Below are positions 5,344-7,402 of a stretch of 7,402 nt of DNA, piece by piece. A program made the position numbers and the translations under genes. Numbering within the stretch: position 1 is the stretch's first letter; the number at the start of each line of letters is the position of its first letter. The notes under the pieces are model-generated. The model was given only the letters and a program-made list of their open reading frames with translations, was not told where the DNA came from and did not search any database. The stretch is from CAYZPB01 sp964480445 (lineage in GTDB: Bacteria; Bacillota; Bacilli; Tepidibacillales; Tepidibacillaceae), in assembly GCA_964480445.1 (NCBI GenBank), contig CAYZPB010000042.1:1-7402 (forward strand), given 5' to 3'.

Positions 5344-6696
5344 GTGAAATACAATCTTGTTTCAACTAAAGAAGAGGCGATTGCCTGGATTCATGGATTA
5401 ACAGCTTTTGGCATCCGTCCAGGCTTAAAGCGGATGGAGTGGATACTAAAGCGGCTCGACAACCCTGAGCAGAAGGTCACTTTTCTACATGTTGCTGGGA
5501 CTAACGGCAAGGGATCAACAATCAGCTTTATGTCCGAGATACTAATTGCTGCTGGCTACAATGTTGGTGTATTTACCTCGCCTTATTTAATCGAGTTTAC
5601 CAATCGCATTAAAATTAATCACACAGACATTAATGGCGAAGACTTAGTTAGCTGTCTAAATGTCTTGCTACCCTTAGTGGAAGAAATTTCTGAAACAGAA
5701 CTGGGTTCTTTAACAGAATTTGAGCTTGTCACGGCACTAGCTATTTTATATTATAGTAAGCAGGCGGATTTAGATTTAGTCTTATGGGAGACAGGTTTAG
5801 GGGGTCGTTTAGATACGACCAATGTGGTTAAACCATTACTAACGATCATCACAAATATTGGTTATGATCACATGAATATACTGGGGACAAGCTTAACCGA
5901 GATTGCTAGCGAAAAAGCTGGTATTATCAAAAACGGCGCACCCCTAATATCTGGCGTGCTAGATTCCGAAGCCTCCAGCGTAATCGCCGAAAAGGCTAAG
6001 ACTGAAGCTGTTCGCATCTATCAGCTGGAGCGAGACTTTGAGATAATCAATGCTAAACTGACTGCGCAAGGTGCTAAGTTCGATTTTCGCTGGCTAGTAG
6101 CGGATAATTATCTGGAGTTACCGGGCTTAGAGATCCAGCTGGTCGGTAAGCATCAACTTAGCAACGTGGCCCTAGCTTTAATGGCAATTATACTCTTAAA
6201 TGAGCAGTTTGCTTATAAGATTTCTGCTAAGGCGATCAAAGAGGGGCTGAGCGCTACTAAATGGCCTGGTCGTTTCGAACAGCTATCCACTAATCCCTTA
6301 GTTGTGATTGATGGCGCACATAATCCTGATGGTGCCAAAACAGTTGTAGAAACACTCAAGTTGTTAGAGTATAATCGACTTATCTTGGTACTTGGTCTCT
6401 TACAAGACAAGCCCCTAACGGAATTTCTGGATATTATTCTGCCACTAGCAGATGAGGTAATTACGACTGAGCCAGCTGTTACCAGACGGGCACGGGCTCA
6501 GGATTTACAAGATGAAATTAGTACCAGGTACCCTATGAAACCAGTACTGGCACTTGCAGATTTGCAGGAAGCGCTGGTCGAGGGACTAGCACGATTGGAA
6601 ACAGGTGATCTTTTGTTGGTTTCGGGATCACTTTATTTAATCGCTGATGCGAGAAGATTTCTACTAAAAGAATTGGAAGGTGTGTGCAAAAATTGA
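5344..6696 (+). CDS. folC: Folylpolyglutamate synthase / dihydrofolate synthase
   Basis: FolC is an ATP-dependent Mur-ligase-like enzyme that adds glutamate to folates, and in many bacteria also to dihydropteroate; whether this copy has both activities cannot be read from sequence. From GTG 5344 it is 450 residues, near the family's usual 420-450. An in-frame ATG at 5326 would add six residues but lacks an RBS. Visible motifs: FGIRPGLKRMEW near the start; P-loop GTNGKGS (52-58); TSPYL with S79; ETGLGGRLDTTN from E149; YDHM with H176; and EKAGI with K191. S79, E149, H176 and K191 keep the spacing I recall for the metal ligands and carbamylated lysine of Lactobacillus FPGS. GKHQLSN (268-274) and DGAHNPDGAK (323-332) complete the central and C-terminal domains. 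The stop TGA (6694-6696) overlaps the murC start, implying translational coupling. Confidence 0.97.
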   Translation: MKYNLVSTKEEAIAWIHGLTAFGIRPGLKRMEWILKRLDNPEQKVTFLHVAGTNGKGSTISFMSEILIAAGYNVGVFTSPYLIEFTNRIKINHTDINGEDLVSCLNVLLPLVEEISETELGSLTEFELVTALAILYYSKQADLDLVLWETGLGGRLDTTNVVKPLLTIITNIGYDHMNILGTSLTEIASEKAGIIKNGAPLISGVLDSEASSVIAEKAKTEAVRIYQLERDFEIINAKLTAQGAKFDFRWLVADNYLELPGLEIQLVGKHQLSNVALALMAIILLNEQFAYKISAKAIKEGLSATKWPGRFEQLSTNPLVVIDGAHNPDGAKTVVETLKLLEYNRLILVLGLLQDKPLTEFLDIILPLADEVITTEPAVTRRARAQDLQDEISTRYPMKPVLALADLQEALVEGLARLETGDLLLVSGSLYLIADARRFLLKELEGVCKN

Positions 6697-7402
6697 AGCA
6701 GGGAAAAATTCATTTTATCGGAATTGGCGGTAGTGGTATGAGTGGGATTGCCCGCGTATTATTGGAAAAAGGGCAGCAAGTATCTGGCTCAGATTTAGTA
6801 AAAACGGAAGTTACGGAGCAACTTCAAAGACTTGGTGCGGAGATTAGCATCGGGCATGATGCAGAGAATATTGTAAATGCAGCTACAGTAGTCTATTCAT
6901 CAGATATTCCTACAAGCAATGTTGAGTTGCTTGCAGCGCGTGAAGCAGACAAGCGTCTTCTGCACCGTTCTGAGATGCTAGCAGAATTGTTAGCTGACAA
7001 AAAAGTAATCACTGTTGCTGGCGCCCATGGCAAAACAACTACAGCTTCAATGCTAACTTGGGTTTTCGTTTGCGCTAAAATGTCACCGAGCTACGTTGTT
7101 GGTAGTGAAATTACAGGTTTAGCTGCAAGCGCAGGCGCTGGCAAGGGCGAATATTTTATTGCTGAGGCAGATGAGAGTGATGGCTCTTTTCTTAAATATC
7201 ATCCGCAGATTAGCATTATTACTAATATCGAGGCTGATCACTTAGAAAATTATGATGGAGATTTCAATAATTTGTTAGCTGCCTATGAACAATACGTTCA
7301 GCAGGTAGACCCTAAGGGTGTAACAATTATCTGCTATGATGACCTGCATGCCAGACAACTTATCGATAAGATTCCTGGTAAAACGGTTACCTACGGCCTT
7401 AG
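6693..7402 (+). CDS. murC: UDP-N-acetylmuramate--L-alanine ligase, N-terminal part (partial, 3' end outside window)
   Basis: MurC adds L-alanine to UDP-MurNAc with ATP, the first peptide step of cytoplasmic peptidoglycan precursor synthesis. The frame starts at TTG 6693, overlapping the folC stop as TTGA, with AAGGTG (6677-6682) 10 bases upstream. It is open to the window end. 236 residues are visible; the family is about 450-460, so roughly half is present. Motifs: Rossmann-like GIGGSGMSG (10-18), which binds UDP-MurNAc; P-loop GAHGKTTT (110-117); the catalytic stretch DESDGSF (160-166); and TNIEADH (177-183). DESDGSF and GIGGSGMSG distinguish MurC from MurD, MurE and MurF; the related Mpl peptide ligase is less likely. 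A later ATG at 6738 would destroy the glycine-rich motif, so the TTG start is preferred. It probably shares the valS-folC transcript. Confidence 0.95.
   Translation, partial: MKQGKIHFIGIGGSGMSGIARVLLEKGQQVSGSDLVKTEVTEQLQRLGAEISIGHDAENIVNAATVVYSSDIPTSNVELLAAREADKRLLHRSEMLAELLADKKVITVAGAHGKTTTASMLTWVFVCAKMSPSYVVGSEITGLAASAGAGKGEYFIAEADESDGSFLKYHPQISIITNIEADHLENYDGDFNNLLAAYEQYVQQVDPKGVTIICYDDLHARQLIDKIPGKTVTYGL

Noticed and set aside
1..7402. Search for a novel defence system, mobile element, CRISPR array or tRNA/rRNA gene
   Set aside because: No regularly spaced repeats, transposase, integrase or terminal inverted repeats, and no tRNA-like cloverleaf, were seen. Five of the six genes fall in well-known housekeeping or signalling families.

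Overview
The window reads as core chromosome of a low-to-moderate-GC Gram-positive-type bacterium (Bacillota). The evidence is the consensus sigma-A-like promoters, the strong AAGGAGG ribosome binding site, a tRNA-sensing T-box leader in front of valS, and the style of the proteins. An anaerobic clostridial or Negativicutes lineage is my guess. I cannot place it further from sequence alone. Every gene lies on the + strand.

Layout: (1) bases 1-765 are the C-terminal half of glycerol kinase (glpK), cut by the window edge. (2) 766-1343 is a self-contained unit: a consensus promoter, a strong RBS, a 119-residue secreted helical protein of unknown function, and a hairpin terminator. (3) 1384-2307 encodes a 307-residue protein joining a cupin-like sensor domain to an HD-GYP domain, a likely cyclic-di-GMP phosphodiesterase. 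(4) 2304-2626 is a regulatory region: a near-consensus promoter overlapping the previous stop codon, an AT-rich tandem repeat, and a T-box riboswitch with a valine specifier, ending in an intrinsic terminator. (5) 2627-7402 is a probable operon valS-folC-murC. The valS-folC gap is about 50 bases, folC and murC overlap by 4 bases, and murC runs off the end.

How the genes work together: uncharged tRNA-Val should stabilise the T-box antiterminator and let transcription proceed into valS. No terminator is visible after valS or between folC and murC. Valine-tRNA charging may therefore also influence folate polyglutamylation and the first committed amino-acid addition to peptidoglycan precursors. 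On RBS spacing, all three operon genes appear to begin at non-ATG codons (TTG, GTG, TTG).

I do not see a novel defence system, mobile element or CRISPR array. The least explained items are the secreted 119-residue protein, the cupin/HD-GYP architecture and the repeat between the promoter and the T-box.
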